Shown: in pieces, positions 1-8,796 of the stretch | Layout: every line of letters starts with the position of its first letter | How positions within the stretch are numbered: the first letter of the stretch is position 1 | NCBI GenBank assembly: GCA_905221605.1 | Contig: CAJNDS010002590.1 | Location: forward strand, 807,918 to 871,917 | Direction: 5' to 3' | Origin: Symbiodinium natans | Taxonomy: Eukaryota > Sar > Dinophyceae > Suessiales > Symbiodiniaceae | Length of the DNA stretch: 64,000 bases | Notes under the pieces: model-generated | Seen by the model: only the letters and a program-made list of their open reading frames with translations | The model's database searches: none | Told to the model about the DNA's origin: nothing | Position numbers and translations under genes: made by a program

Positions 1-791
1 ATTTCAAAATAGAATTACAGGACACCTTTGAAATACCCGAAAATACCATTATGCAAGTGCACGAGGTGGCTATACCTAATGCTTGGTATTCCATCAACAC
101 AAACAACCAGAACCTGTACTTTAGACATCAAATATTGCCACCAGCTACACCACAAGGAATAACATACAGAAGAATAGAAATACCCGTAGGAAACTACACC
201 GCACCAGAACTAGCCACAGCAATACAAACACAACTAAACACCTTCTTTGACAGTGGGGGTCGGACTGATTCATATTCTGCTACATACGACACCTTAACAA
301 ATAAGATAATAATATCGTCTAATTATAGCGAAGTTGTATTCATACCCTTGACTGATGCAGATGTGCCACCTGTTGCTGGTTCGTTCTCTAACAGCGTTGA
401 CATTAATAACCTCAACTCAATAAACGATGTGTTAGGTTTCACTACAACAGTTGGTGACGCATTCACTTCGTCTGCCCCTTGGACAACTGGTTTCATTAAC
501 TTATTGACTTATCCTGATGTTTACATTTCCTGTCCAGAGTTATCAAATAATAATTTCCACAGTCCATCTGCATTTTCAAACGCGGTGATTAAAAAGATAC
601 CTGTAAACGCTCCCTTTGCTGGGGTTATTAGCGACAGTTATGGAATAACAGAATATGATTATATAAATGTATCCAAAAGAAACATCAAAAGGTTGACATT
701 CAGAATAACGGATGGGGCGGGGAACGTTATAGATTTAAACAACGTCCATATTACATTTAGTCTCCTCTTTCATAATCGCGATATGGACTGA
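1..791 (+). CDS. Penton-like minor capsid protein (5' end outside window)
   Basis: The reading frame is open from base 3, and the residues before the first ATG (base 51) continue the same domain, so the gene enters from upstream and that ATG is internal; 262 residues are visible. The early segment (an IPNAWYSI-type motif followed by beta-rich sequence) and the late segment ending HITFSLLFHN match the pattern I know for the single-jelly-roll penton (minor capsid) proteins of Polintons and polinton-like viruses. These form the fivefold vertices of the capsid beside the double-jelly-roll major capsid protein. The gene ends in TGA, followed two codons later by an in-frame TAA. It is the first of five co-directional genes with short AT-rich gaps. 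The family call is from pattern recognition and is likely but not proven. Confidence 0.72.
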   Translation, partial: FKIELQDTFEIPENTIMQVHEVAIPNAWYSINTNNQNLYFRHQILPPATPQGITYRRIEIPVGNYTAPELATAIQTQLNTFFDSGGRTDSYSATYDTLTNKIIISSNYSEVVFIPLTDADVPPVAGSFSNSVDINNLNSINDVLGFTTTVGDAFTSSAPWTTGFINLLTYPDVYISCPELSNNNFHSPSAFSNAVIKKIPVNAPFAGVISDSYGITEYDYINVSKRNIKRLTFRITDGAGNVIDLNNVHITFSLLFHNRDMD

Positions 792-824
792 AATTAAATG
801 GAAAATATATAGAATATTATATAT

Positions 825-1367
825 ATGAGTGAAGAAAACAATGAAATGGCAACCGTTGATGAAACTCCTAAAACAGAAGAGACTAAAAGCACCGAAGATA
901 AACTAACACCTGAACCAAACGAGGAAACCAAGTCAGAACCTCCAAAACCTACCAGAGTGAAAATCACAGAGGTAGCAAAACAAAAAACCGAGTGCAATGA
1001 CTGTCACAAGACACTTTCAATGAAGACGCTAAGGTATTCTCACCCTGAGAAATGTGAAGGTAAACCGAGCGACATAACAACCAAGCCTGTTAGAAAGAAC
1101 AACGTGAAACCAAAAGTAAAGGCTGTACCATTAAAGACCCAACATGTAGAAGAAGTGGAACAAGTTGCTAAAGCACCACCGCCTGTGTCAAAGTCAATGC
1201 CCCCACCACCGCCTCCAAATATGAATCCTTATGACAATTTAACTCAAGCGCAACTCATTCAATTACAAATGAGAACTATGAACCAAGAAATACTTAAAAG
1301 AAGACAAGAAAAAGCCAACATGTTGTCAAAGGCAATGTTTCAACCAAAAAGCAAAAAATCTAGGTAA
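825..1367 (+). CDS. Proline-rich protein with a single zinc-binding motif
   Basis: This 180-residue protein has three parts. The N-terminus is acidic and low in complexity (about residues 1-50, rich in E, T, P and K). A compact zinc-binding motif follows at about residues 64-83, ECNDC then HPEKC, with the spacing CxxC-x13-HxxxC. The tail has a run of six prolines and a charged helix (about residues 140-180) ending in basic residues. Short proteins with this Cys/His motif sit beside structural genes in Polintons and large DNA viruses, but their role is unknown to me. An AT-rich gap with a TATATAT run lies just before the ATG and may be the promoter. The next gene starts 13 bases after the stop. 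The function is unassigned. Confidence 0.75.
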   Translation: MSEENNEMATVDETPKTEETKSTEDKLTPEPNEETKSEPPKPTRVKITEVAKQKTECNDCHKTLSMKTLRYSHPEKCEGKPSDITTKPVRKNNVKPKVKAVPLKTQHVEEVEQVAKAPPPVSKSMPPPPPPNMNPYDNLTQAQLIQLQMRTMNQEILKRRQEKANMLSKAMFQPKSKKSR

Positions 1368-1380
1368 ATAATATATAGAT

Positions 1381-1722
1381 ATGGTACTTTACAATAAATA
1401 CAAGTTCAGACAACAAAAGAAACAACACAAGAGAAAGTCATTAGACAACCCAGTTGTCAATGAAGCATCGGAGTTAAACTTCCACAAGCCTAATATTGAT
1501 TACTTACTTAATCTAAAAAAGGAAATGGACGCTCGCGAGGCGAGGGTAGCGAGTCTAGCATTGAAACGTAGACTGTTAGAGGGACAACACAAGTCAAACT
1601 ATGAGATGGAGATAAATAGACTCAAATCGGAAATGCACAATCCAAGGATTCCCGAGACTTCACTGGAGCACATGCGGAACAGAGTCAACCAATTGGAAAA
1701 ATTAAGTTCTGCAATTTTCTAA
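1381..1722 (+). CDS. Small basic coiled-coil protein, unknown function
   Basis: A 113-residue protein with a very basic N-terminus (residues 1-20, many K, R and Q). From about residue 40 it forms a heptad-like helix rich in E, K, R, L and M, interrupted near an NPRIPETS turn. I recognise no family. Its position between the zinc-motif protein and the 427-residue protein, all on the same strand with gaps of 13 and 18 bases, suggests co-expression with virion genes. A basic, helical small protein could bind DNA or scaffold a particle, but that is inference. AT-rich sequence (AATAATATATAGAT) directly precedes the ATG. Confidence 0.7.
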   Translation: MVLYNKYKFRQQKKQHKRKSLDNPVVNEASELNFHKPNIDYLLNLKKEMDAREARVASLALKRRLLEGQHKSNYEMEINRLKSEMHNPRIPETSLEHMRNRVNQLEKLSSAIF

Positions 1723-1740
1723 ATAAACATATAAGTTATA

Positions 1741-3024
1741 ATGGTATTAAAAAAGTCTAGTATAGAATTTCACAGACGTTCTAGATATGAAGACGTTTTG
1801 GAACTGGTAAACGACAACGAGGAAGCGCTTAAACCCTTACCTAACCGTGATGCAGTTTTTTATAAGGCGAGTAATCAAGGTTCGTATTTTGATGGAAGTG
1901 ACCACTTAGACAAACTTCGTGTAGAACAGAACAGAATTTCAGAAAGGGTAATGAGAGACCACATGATGAGACAGTATGCCACCGACAACGGCTTAACACA
2001 TAGAGCACTTTTTGAAGACCGTGAAGTTGACGAAAACATTAACTCACCCCGAAGAACTGTAGCGGGTGGTAGTGATGGGTTCTTTGATTTGGACGAAGAC
2101 GCCAATTACACCAGAGCAGAATTAGATGGAGTGTTAAGTAGAGCAGAAGAAGCACGACAAGCAAATCAACAAGACATTACACAAGCACATCAACAACAAG
2201 TAGAAAGAGAACAAGAACAGGGTGAGGGCGTATTAAGAACATTAGGAAGGGGAACATTGAGAGTCGGTAGAAATATTGCAGGTGGTCTAGCAACGGGACA
2301 AGACCTTACAACATCCATAATTGGAGGACTAGCAGAGCCAGTTTTGAGCGGTATAGGTGATGCAGTCATGAGAAGAGTCTTACCACAACAACGTCCCTTG
2401 CTTGATTTAGAAGCACCCCGAACACCAGTTAATAACCCATGGAATCAAGCACAGTTACCACCTTCTATTGTTTTACAACCCCATCAACCAAACGTAGGCG
2501 CTACGCAACAACCATTACCACCAGCAGTTCAACAACTCGCACTTCCACCGGTCAACATTCACGACGAACCAGAGTCAACACACGAACCAAGGGGGAGAAG
2601 AGGTAGACCTAGGAATGTTCAAGAAGGTGGTGCTTCATCATCATCAAGTGGCAACTTCAGATTTCCAGCAGGTTCTGCAAGACAAGAAGATACGCCAGAA
2701 GAAGAACGACCAAATCAGCCCACCGAAAAACGAACAAGACTAACTAAAAAAACTAGCGTAAAAGAAAGTTCTAGGGAAGACCAAAATGTATCACGAGAGG
2801 AACTGAACAGGCGACCATTGATAATGCCTAGTAAGATAGGAATACAGAAGTTAAGAGAAACATTTGAAGAAGCAAATAACAAACACGCCATAAATACAGT
2901 CACCTATAGGAAATACCGTAGCTTGTATAATGAGTGGATTACTTCCAAAGGAGACCCAATTTTGAAGAAAGCCAAATTGAAAGAGTTACAGAAACTGTAC
3001 AAAGAAACCGTGTTTAATAGGTAG
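1741..3024 (+). CDS. Putative virion protein with amphipathic glycine-rich helix region
   Basis: A 427-residue protein of low complexity. Residues 1-135 are charged. Residues 135-155 are Q-rich. Residues 163-220 alternate Gly with hydrophobic residues (GRNIAGGLATGQDLTTSIIG and GLAEPVLSGIGDAVMRRVL), like an amphipathic membrane-active segment. A Pro/Gln-rich linker and a basic RGRRGRPR patch (about 284-291) follow. The last 70 residues form a conserved-looking charged helical domain. Such a layout recalls accessory core or membrane-lytic proteins of adenovirus-like particles, but I see no diagnostic motif, so a virion role is inferred from layout and neighbours. It ends in TAG, and the next gene begins 25 bases later. 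Confidence 0.72.
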   Translation: MVLKKSSIEFHRRSRYEDVLELVNDNEEALKPLPNRDAVFYKASNQGSYFDGSDHLDKLRVEQNRISERVMRDHMMRQYATDNGLTHRALFEDREVDENINSPRRTVAGGSDGFFDLDEDANYTRAELDGVLSRAEEARQANQQDITQAHQQQVEREQEQGEGVLRTLGRGTLRVGRNIAGGLATGQDLTTSIIGGLAEPVLSGIGDAVMRRVLPQQRPLLDLEAPRTPVNNPWNQAQLPPSIVLQPHQPNVGATQQPLPPAVQQLALPPVNIHDEPESTHEPRGRRGRPRNVQEGGASSSSSGNFRFPAGSARQEDTPEEERPNQPTEKRTRLTKKTSVKESSREDQNVSREELNRRPLIMPSKIGIQKLRETFEEANNKHAINTVTYRKYRSLYNEWITSKGDPILKKAKLKELQKLYKETVFNR

Positions 3025-3049
3025 AAGAATAAAATCTAAGTAAATAATA

Positions 3050-3352
3050 ATGGTAGAAATAGTAATTAGTAGAAGCAATAATAAAGATAAAAAATTTGAT
3101 GCAAGAATAGACAATAGAAAAACTGTATCATTTGGTGCTAAAGGCTATGACCATTTTACAGAAGGTCACCTTGACAACAAACGAAGACAAAGTTATGTGG
3201 CCAGACATGGAAGCGGTAATCAAGATTGGAAAGATTATGAAACGGCTGGGTTCTGGTCGTATCATCTTCTGTGGAGGAAGCCCACTTACAGAGAAGCAAT
3301 AAACACAATTGAAAGGGAGTTTCCAAAATTAAGAATTACAATGAAGAAATAA
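3050..3352 (+). CDS. DUF5754-like small viral protein
   Basis: A 100-residue basic protein. The string FGAKGYDHFTEGHLDNKRR, then YVARHG, then DWKDYETAGFWSYHLLW follows the pattern I know as DUF5754: FGA.G..DFT...D..R...Y..RH...W.....AG..S...LW. That family occurs in large and mid-sized DNA viruses and its function is unknown. The length is normal for the family and the ORF is intact. It is the last of the + strand block and converges on the polymerase-helicase gene. The two stop codons are only about 30 bases apart, across an inverted repeat that probably terminates both transcripts. Confidence 0.75.
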   Translation: MVEIVISRSNNKDKKFDARIDNRKTVSFGAKGYDHFTEGHLDNKRRQSYVARHGSGNQDWKDYETAGFWSYHLLWRKPTYREAINTIEREFPKLRITMKK

Positions 3353-3394
3353 AGTGTAAAATAAAAACTAACTAATTAATTTTTATTTTGCACT
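3353..3394. terminator. Bidirectional hairpin between convergent genes
   Basis: The arms AGTGTAAAATAAAAA (3353-3367) and TTTTTATTTTGCACT (3380-3394) are inverted repeats with one G:T-type mismatch and a 12-base loop. The hairpin sits exactly between two convergent genes and overlaps the stop codon of the - strand gene. Palindromic 3' hairpins mark transcript ends in several giant-virus and virophage lineages; that role here is inferred. Confidence 0.6.
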
Positions 3395-6300
3395 GCAGTT
3401 GCAATAGACACACCAAGCCTCGCAGTTGTCTATGTGGTGTGAAAACTCGTTGTCCTTTCGTTGTGCCGTTATGGTATTGGTGAGATATCCATTTTTAACT
3501 TCAAACTCAAACCGACAACCACAATTACAACAATTACCGTTGATTCTTTTAATAAACCATTCTGGTGTAACATATTTTATTGAATTTATTTTTCTACCAG
3601 CCTTTTCGTCTTGTAGTTTGTAGTTTCTGATTTTGTTGTTTATGTATCGGTTTAGATTTTCTTCTGTGAGTTCTGTTTTATCCGTTTCACTCTCATAAAA
3701 TAACACATCATTAAAGTCAGTGCTTCTTGTCAAAGCGCACCATATCCACTCACGAGTTACCAAGTGTTTCTTATTCCACTCGTGTATTATAATCTTACCA
3801 GTGATTGAAGCACCTTGTGCAGAATGGCACGTGGTACAAAAATCGTATCTAAAATGCTTATCTAATGTTAACATATCCGTTGTATACTGTTCCTTTGACT
3901 TAACATTTTCCAGTATCACTGTGTTACTGCTTATACTCACTATTCTAAACCGATAGTTAACGTTGAATCTTTTACTTCCGAACTTCTTGTAGACTCTACA
4001 TATCAGTGTCTCACCCACTTCATACTTATTTTTCTTACCTATGTGTTTTCGTATCTGATTGGACACATACAGACACCTCATGTTTGTATAAGCTATATTA
4101 TTATGCGATTGTGTTACATCGTCTGTTGTTTTAAAATATTTCCTAGTACGAAGTCATCAAGTGGAAGCTTATGTAGCCACATGTCGTCATACATATTATT
4201 TAATACTTGTCTGTTCTCATTTGCTTTAGGGTCGTCTTTACCACCTAATCTTTTACACACTGTTAACAAAATATTATATTTAAATATCTGATTTATACAC
4301 TCATCTGCATATTCATCTGGTTTTCTGGTATTAGTTAAATCTTCTATGGGCGGTAATTGCTTCGTGTCACCAGCCCCTATAATTATCTTATTAGGATGTT
4401 GATTAACAAACTGTCTGATTCTATTGAGCATATGTAAGCCATTCATAAAAATCTCATCAAAAACCACTACATCGTAGTCACTGTGGTCAAACTCTGGCAA
4501 CTTCTCACCATCGCCTACAGGTACTGAAAAAAACTTATTGGTAGTCACCGCGTCATCGTCTATGTTTTGAGACAAGCTATTTTGTGGTACTACAAACAAA
4601 GTATTGTATCCTAATTTACTGAAATATTTGGCTATATGACTTTTACCTCCTCCAGCGTATTTACTTCTAATCATCAAAGGGTTATGTTTTATAATATCCT
4701 TTGCTATGGCCTCGGTGTCCCATTCATCTTTTACATGTCTGGTCTCATTCTTGTATACTGGTATGGGTATTAATTCATTAGGCTTCTGTTCTAATTTACC
4801 CCTTGGTTCTAAAGGCTGTTTGCCCTTCTCGTGTCTCCATCCGCCTATCTCTTCGTTAAAGTCTAGCCCCTTCTTTGCTCTCCTTAGGTGTTCCCTTCTG
4901 ATTACAAAAGCATCGGTTTTGACACTCCAGACATCCACATTATTCTCCACTAGTTTTAAATAATCTTGGTACATTTTAAAATTATGGTATTGTAATAATA
5001 GCTCCTTTATGTATATAAATCCGTTTCTTAAGGTGGCTCTATCTGATACAGTCAGACAGTAATATTTCTCCTCTAATTCCGTGTATACAGTTTTCCATGC
5101 ATCTTCTTCTTCATCATCTTCTACTAATTCTGGTTTTTCTACAGAAAATTTATTTATTCTACCTCCGACAAGTTTTTGATAATATAATGCTTCCCTCAAA
5201 CCATTGAAGGTATAACTTTTAGATGATGTATTTGTACTCTTTTCCAGTAAACCGAAGTTGACATTTGCAATTAACTTTTTGGTTCTAATGTCCTCGGGTG
5301 CTCTGTCAGATATCTCGGTAGCCCACAGTTTATTGACAATCTTCTTGTAGTCAACAGTATAAACTCTAGAAGGTTCTTTATAATATAATATTTTGCATTT
5401 TTTATGTAAATGCTTTAAAAACTGTCCGTATACTAAGCAATAGGTTTTGTTGAAAAACATTGCCTCGCCATTACTCTTAACTAAGTATAAGGTCAGTGGG
5501 TGAAATGATTCTATTTTATATTCCTTCTTGTAAGGCTTCCACACATCAAATTGAGTAAACACTGGTATCTCGGTCATCTGATTAAATGCGTGTGTGAATG
5601 CCTTTCGGACATCTATCTCTACGGAGGACTCTGTTGTAAAAAAGTATTTATCAAATTCTTGACGCTTTACAGAATATATATGATAATATTTATTTATCTC
5701 ACCTGCTGGGTTTACGGTTTTACACTCCTGGAAGATTTGTATGTCTATCTCGTTATAGTAGGATTTATGCAAGGGGTTAAACAGTGCTTTATTGAAATCG
5801 TACATTGCTTTAGACATTCTATTATAAATATTCTCTGTCCTAACACAGATAGAACCATCAATGGAGTTTGTTACAAGGTTCTGCGTTTTGACCTTGTACT
5901 TGATGAGTCTTTTCTTGATATAAAAACGAAAATTCAACTCAGACACGATGCACCCACTGAACTTAACCTGTGGTTCATAACCTGCCTGTTTGGATTCATA
6001 AAACAACTTCGTTAAATCATTTCCGTCATATATTAGGGTATATTGGTCTTCCTCTGTGTGTTTTCTGATATCGTCCAAAGATGCTATCATTTTACACTCA
6101 ACTGGTGTGGACTTCTCATTTAAATGGTAATCCGACGAAGCCTTCACGTAAATGTCATAATTGGAATTCTTTGGTAACATTTGCTTCAAGGAACTTAAAT
6201 TATCATTCACCGTGTAAATGTGGTTGTTCTTGATTATTGCATACAGTGTTTGTATGTGATGGTCGCGCTTCTCTGGGTCGTACTGATACACCAGATTATT

Positions 6301-7287
6301 AAAAACATCATATACCCTAACTTGAATATTATAGTGTTCAAAAACCTTGGTCATATCGTCAAGACTAGCACCGTTGGTTGTGAAATCATCTTCTGTTTTA
6401 TTTATGAGGTTTAAAATACTTTCTCTAGTTAATTTGTTCTTCTCTCTCTTCTTGTCACCCATAAGGGTATTTTTATAATAATCCGTTAAAGTATTAATCC
6501 AGCACAGGTTGTCTTGATAATGTTCAACTTTAATGGCTTCCTTTAGTGTCTCGTACTCTGGGTTCAAAGGAGTCTGAATATAATTATGATACATGCTCAC
6601 ATTAGTCGCATCTCTAAGGTTCTCGTGCTTTGGATTAAAATCTGAATCACCATCTACCCTATCAACTTCATATACTTTAACACAATCTATATAATCTATC
6701 ACGAAGCCGATGACTCCCAATATGGACGGGTCTCTTTGTAAGTCCAATAGTAATTTTGTGAAAAGCCTCTTGTCGTACTCCCCAAACACTTTTCTACCAA
6801 CAAGGTTTTCAACATACGATGTGGTGTTAACGCTTGCTGTTTGCCTTATAGCTTCTACTGTAATCAATGGTACTAAAGGCTTACCTGCTTTGTCATAAAA
6901 TGCTGTTTTCTGTGTGCTGGATTCCGATTTGTATCTAAAAAACGCCACTATCATTGAATAGTCATGTTTTTTTCTAGGGTTGGTTCTTCCAGTTCTCTTG
7001 TTCTCTTTCTTTGTTTCCTCCATTCTTTCGCCTAGACTGGGTTTATCCTTATGTTTGTCATAAATCTTATTGTATTCCTTTTCTGCCTTTTCTTTGTCCT
7101 TTGGTGTCTTGGATGTGATAAATTTTCTTATTAAATTGTCGGCTGTTGTAAACTGAGCTATCTTGCGTTCAGAATATAAGTCTATGATGTTTCTGACTTT
7201 TTCCTTGGTTGCTTTGTTAAAGCGTTTTTTGTAATTGTCGTACACTGCTTCTAAAGCAGTGATATTTCTCTGTATAGCTTTGGTCAT
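3383..7287 (-). CDS. Polymerase-like/SF1 helicase fusion, probably joined by a -1 frameshift
   Basis: Two - strand frames (7287-4114 and the -1 frame ending at 3383) form one 1,301-residue product if a -1 shift occurs at 4129-4135. Residues 259-360 contain DNLCWINTL and NNHIYTV, an OTU-like Cys/His arrangement. Residues 557-796 hold family-B-polymerase-like motifs: A (EIDVRKAFTHAF), B (KKLIANVNFGLLEK) and a reduced C (VKTDAF), which keeps the second Asp. From about 885 comes an SF1 helicase of Pif1/RecD type: Walker A YAGGGKS, Walker B VVFDEI, GAGDTKQLPP. In the second frame follow AYTN, TCHSAQG (motif V) and CALTRS (motif VI), then a CxxCxC...CxxCN tail that looks HNH-derived. Helicase motifs I-III and V-VI lie in different frames, so the unshifted product is a truncated helicase. 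It is likely the element's replication enzyme. The polymerase and OTU assignments are inference; the helicase is secure. Confidence 0.85.
4129..4135 (-). promoter_or_regulatory. Candidate -1 ribosomal frameshift heptamer T TTA AAA
   Basis: In the zero frame the codons read ATT TTA AAA CAA CAG ACG ATG TAA. T TTA AAA fits the X XXY YYZ slippery rule in the correct phase. A -1 slip gives ...ACA ACA GAC GAT GTA..., which runs open into the downstream helicase motifs. The zero frame stops 13 bases after the heptamer. A 6-base complement (GTCTGT at 4121-4126 and ACAGAC at 4069-4074) could form a weak stem, but I see no convincing pseudoknot. The alternative is a real or assembly indel in the TTTTAAAA run. 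Confidence 0.5.
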
Positions 7288-7437
7288 AAATTACAATATA
7301 TATTAATTTTATAATAAAAATATTTCTTTAAATATATTTTTCTGAAGACTTTTTTTAGACTGATTGAAAATCAAATAAGATTATAGTGTTAAGAAAAAGC
7401 ACTTAAAGAAATATTATTTATATATAATAATAGTGAA
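7288..7437. promoter_or_regulatory. Divergent promoter region with inverted TTAAAGAAAT motifs
   Basis: This 150-base AT-rich gap separates divergent starts. It carries ATTTAAAGAAAT pointing left (7322-7333, - strand, about 35 bases before the polymerase-helicase ATG) and ACTTAAAGAAAT pointing right (7401-7412, 25 bases before the ATG at 7438), 11 of 12 identical. Both are followed by ATATT and then TATATA-like sequence. The same ACTTAAAGAAA occurs before the polymerase gene of the right-hand element (58138-58148). A viral promoter motif is the simplest reading. Confidence 0.6.
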
Positions 7438-7752
7438 ATGACAAAACCTGAAGATATGACAATAGAGGAAATCCGTGAACAACTGGCATTGTACAATAGG
7501 CTGTATTATAATAAAAGACGTGAAGACAAAGAGTATGTTGAGAAAAAAAGGGCTTCCAGAGATAGGTATCTGGAGAAGAAGAAGATGGAGAAATACATAG
7601 CCGAAAACGGTATAGATATAACAGTCGTGAAGTTGACACCAGAACAGAAGGCAGAAGCACTAGCAAATAAAAAGAAAGGAACTAAATACACCATGAAAAA
7701 CTGCAAGGTGATAACAGTGATTCCTGAGGAAGAGCCAGAAGAAGAGAAATAA
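7438..7752 (+). CDS. Small charged helical protein, unknown function
   Basis: A 104-residue protein. It begins with a short acidic helix. Residues 18-50 are a lysine/arginine/glutamate-rich helix (YYNKRREDKEYVEKKRASRD), a composition common in small Polinton and giant-virus proteins with HNH or zinc modules, though no Cys/His cluster is visible here. The C-terminus is acidic (EEEPEEEK). It lies between the polymerase-helicase gene (divergent, shared promoter region) and the integrase (same strand, 41-base gap), so it may be an early protein made with them. I do not recognise a function. Confidence 0.65.
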   Translation: MTKPEDMTIEEIREQLALYNRLYYNKRREDKEYVEKKRASRDRYLEKKKMEKYIAENGIDITVVKLTPEQKAEALANKKKGTKYTMKNCKVITVIPEEEPEEEK

Positions 7753-7793
7753 TAATTTTTGTAAAAATATGATTATTTTTCTTACTTATTTAT

Positions 7794-8714
7794 ATGAGCG
7801 AGAAGCAGAAAATAATTAATGATGTTTATTTTGATAGAAGCGGGTTCGGCTCTAAGGCTACCACGTTGAAAGATGCAAGGGCCAAAGATAAAACGATTAC
7901 AATGGCTGATGTTGAGGAATTTTTCAAGAAAAACGTAGAAGAGAAAAGGAAACCAAGAGGTCAAAATAGCTTTGTAGCACCGCATCCGTATTTTGAGTTT
8001 CAACTTGATTTGTTTTTCATATCTAGCAACGACTTAGAAAACCAAAAGTTTAGAATAGGCTTAGTGCTTATTGACATATTCACTAAATATGCAACTGTTA
8101 TACCAATCAAAAGCAAACAGCCACCAGATGTTTTAGCAGGTCTCATGGAAGGGTTAAACAAAATGGATAAGAAACCACGCATGTTATATTCAGATGAGGA
8201 AGGCAGTTTATACAGTAAACCCATAATAGAGTATCTGGAGGACGAAAAAATTGAGATTCATAGAACTCGTGGACATCCAGCGTTTGCAGAACGCTTCATT
8301 AAAACCTACAAAGATAAGTTATTCAAGCGCGTTGAAGCAGATAAGAAGAAAGGTAAAGAAAATATTCAATGGACTGACTATAACTTTGAAATACTGTTGA
8401 CATACAATAATAAAGATATACATTCATCCCATAATCTGACTCCAAAGGATGCACGTTTACCAAAAAATGAATTGAAAGTAAAACTGATTTTAAGCATAAA
8501 CGCTAAGCGTAGCAGAACATACCCTGAGATAGACGAGGGCGACAACGTCAAGATCATGAGGAAGAAAGGTATAAGCGAGAAAGAACATACATCACACTGG
8601 AATAAAACAATCCATAAAGTCACTAAGATTGAGAAGAAACTAGGACAAAAATATTATCATTTGGACGATGAGAATAGGTCATACTTGCGACATGAGTTGT
8701 TAAAGGTTTCTTAA
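7794..8714 (+). CDS. Retroviral-type (rve/DDE) integrase of a Polinton-like element
   Basis: A 306-residue integrase that would join the element's DNA ends to host DNA. The N-terminal segment (YFDRSGFGS..., then a helix) follows the N-terminal pattern of Polinton integrases. The catalytic core has the acidic triad at FQLDLF (about residue 68), LYSDEEGS (about 132) and AFAERFIKT (about 165), giving D-D-35E-like spacing. The C-terminal part (GDNVKI...HWNKTIHKVTKI...YYHLDD) resembles the small SH3-like barrel. No chromodomain is seen. The ORF is intact with all three acidic residues, so it may have been active recently. The integrase being the last gene before the composition change agrees with Polintons, which carry it near one terminus. 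Confidence 0.93.
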   Translation: MSEKQKIINDVYFDRSGFGSKATTLKDARAKDKTITMADVEEFFKKNVEEKRKPRGQNSFVAPHPYFEFQLDLFFISSNDLENQKFRIGLVLIDIFTKYATVIPIKSKQPPDVLAGLMEGLNKMDKKPRMLYSDEEGSLYSKPIIEYLEDEKIEIHRTRGHPAFAERFIKTYKDKLFKRVEADKKKGKENIQWTDYNFEILLTYNNKDIHSSHNLTPKDARLPKNELKVKLILSINAKRSRTYPEIDEGDNVKIMRKKGISEKEHTSHWNKTIHKVTKIEKKLGQKYYHLDDENRSYLRHELLKVS

Positions 8715-8766
8715 AAAACACACTTAACGAAATAGCAACTTAATATATTAACATAAAACTACTAAG

Positions 8767-8796
8767 CAAATAATATTAAAACATTAATATTATTTG
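8767..8796. terminator. Perfect hairpin after the integrase gene
   Basis: CAAATAATATT (8767-8777) and AATATTATTTG (8786-8796) are perfect 11-base inverted arms with an 8-base loop, 52 bases after the integrase stop. By position this is likely a 3'-end hairpin like that at 3353-3394. Just before it (8722-8733) lies ACTTAACGAAAT, a one-base variant of the element's promoter motif with no gene behind it. Confidence 0.5.

Noticed and set aside
51-791. Start of the penton-like gene at the ATG at 51
   Set aside because: The frame is open to the window start, and the upstream residues read as part of the same beta-rich domain, so the gene begins outside the window.
1-8714. Virophage or giant-virus fragment instead of a Polinton-like element
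   Set aside because: The rve integrase with a penton-like gene and the gene sizes fit Polinton/polinton-like viruses best. A virophage is not strictly excluded, because the major capsid gene is outside the window.
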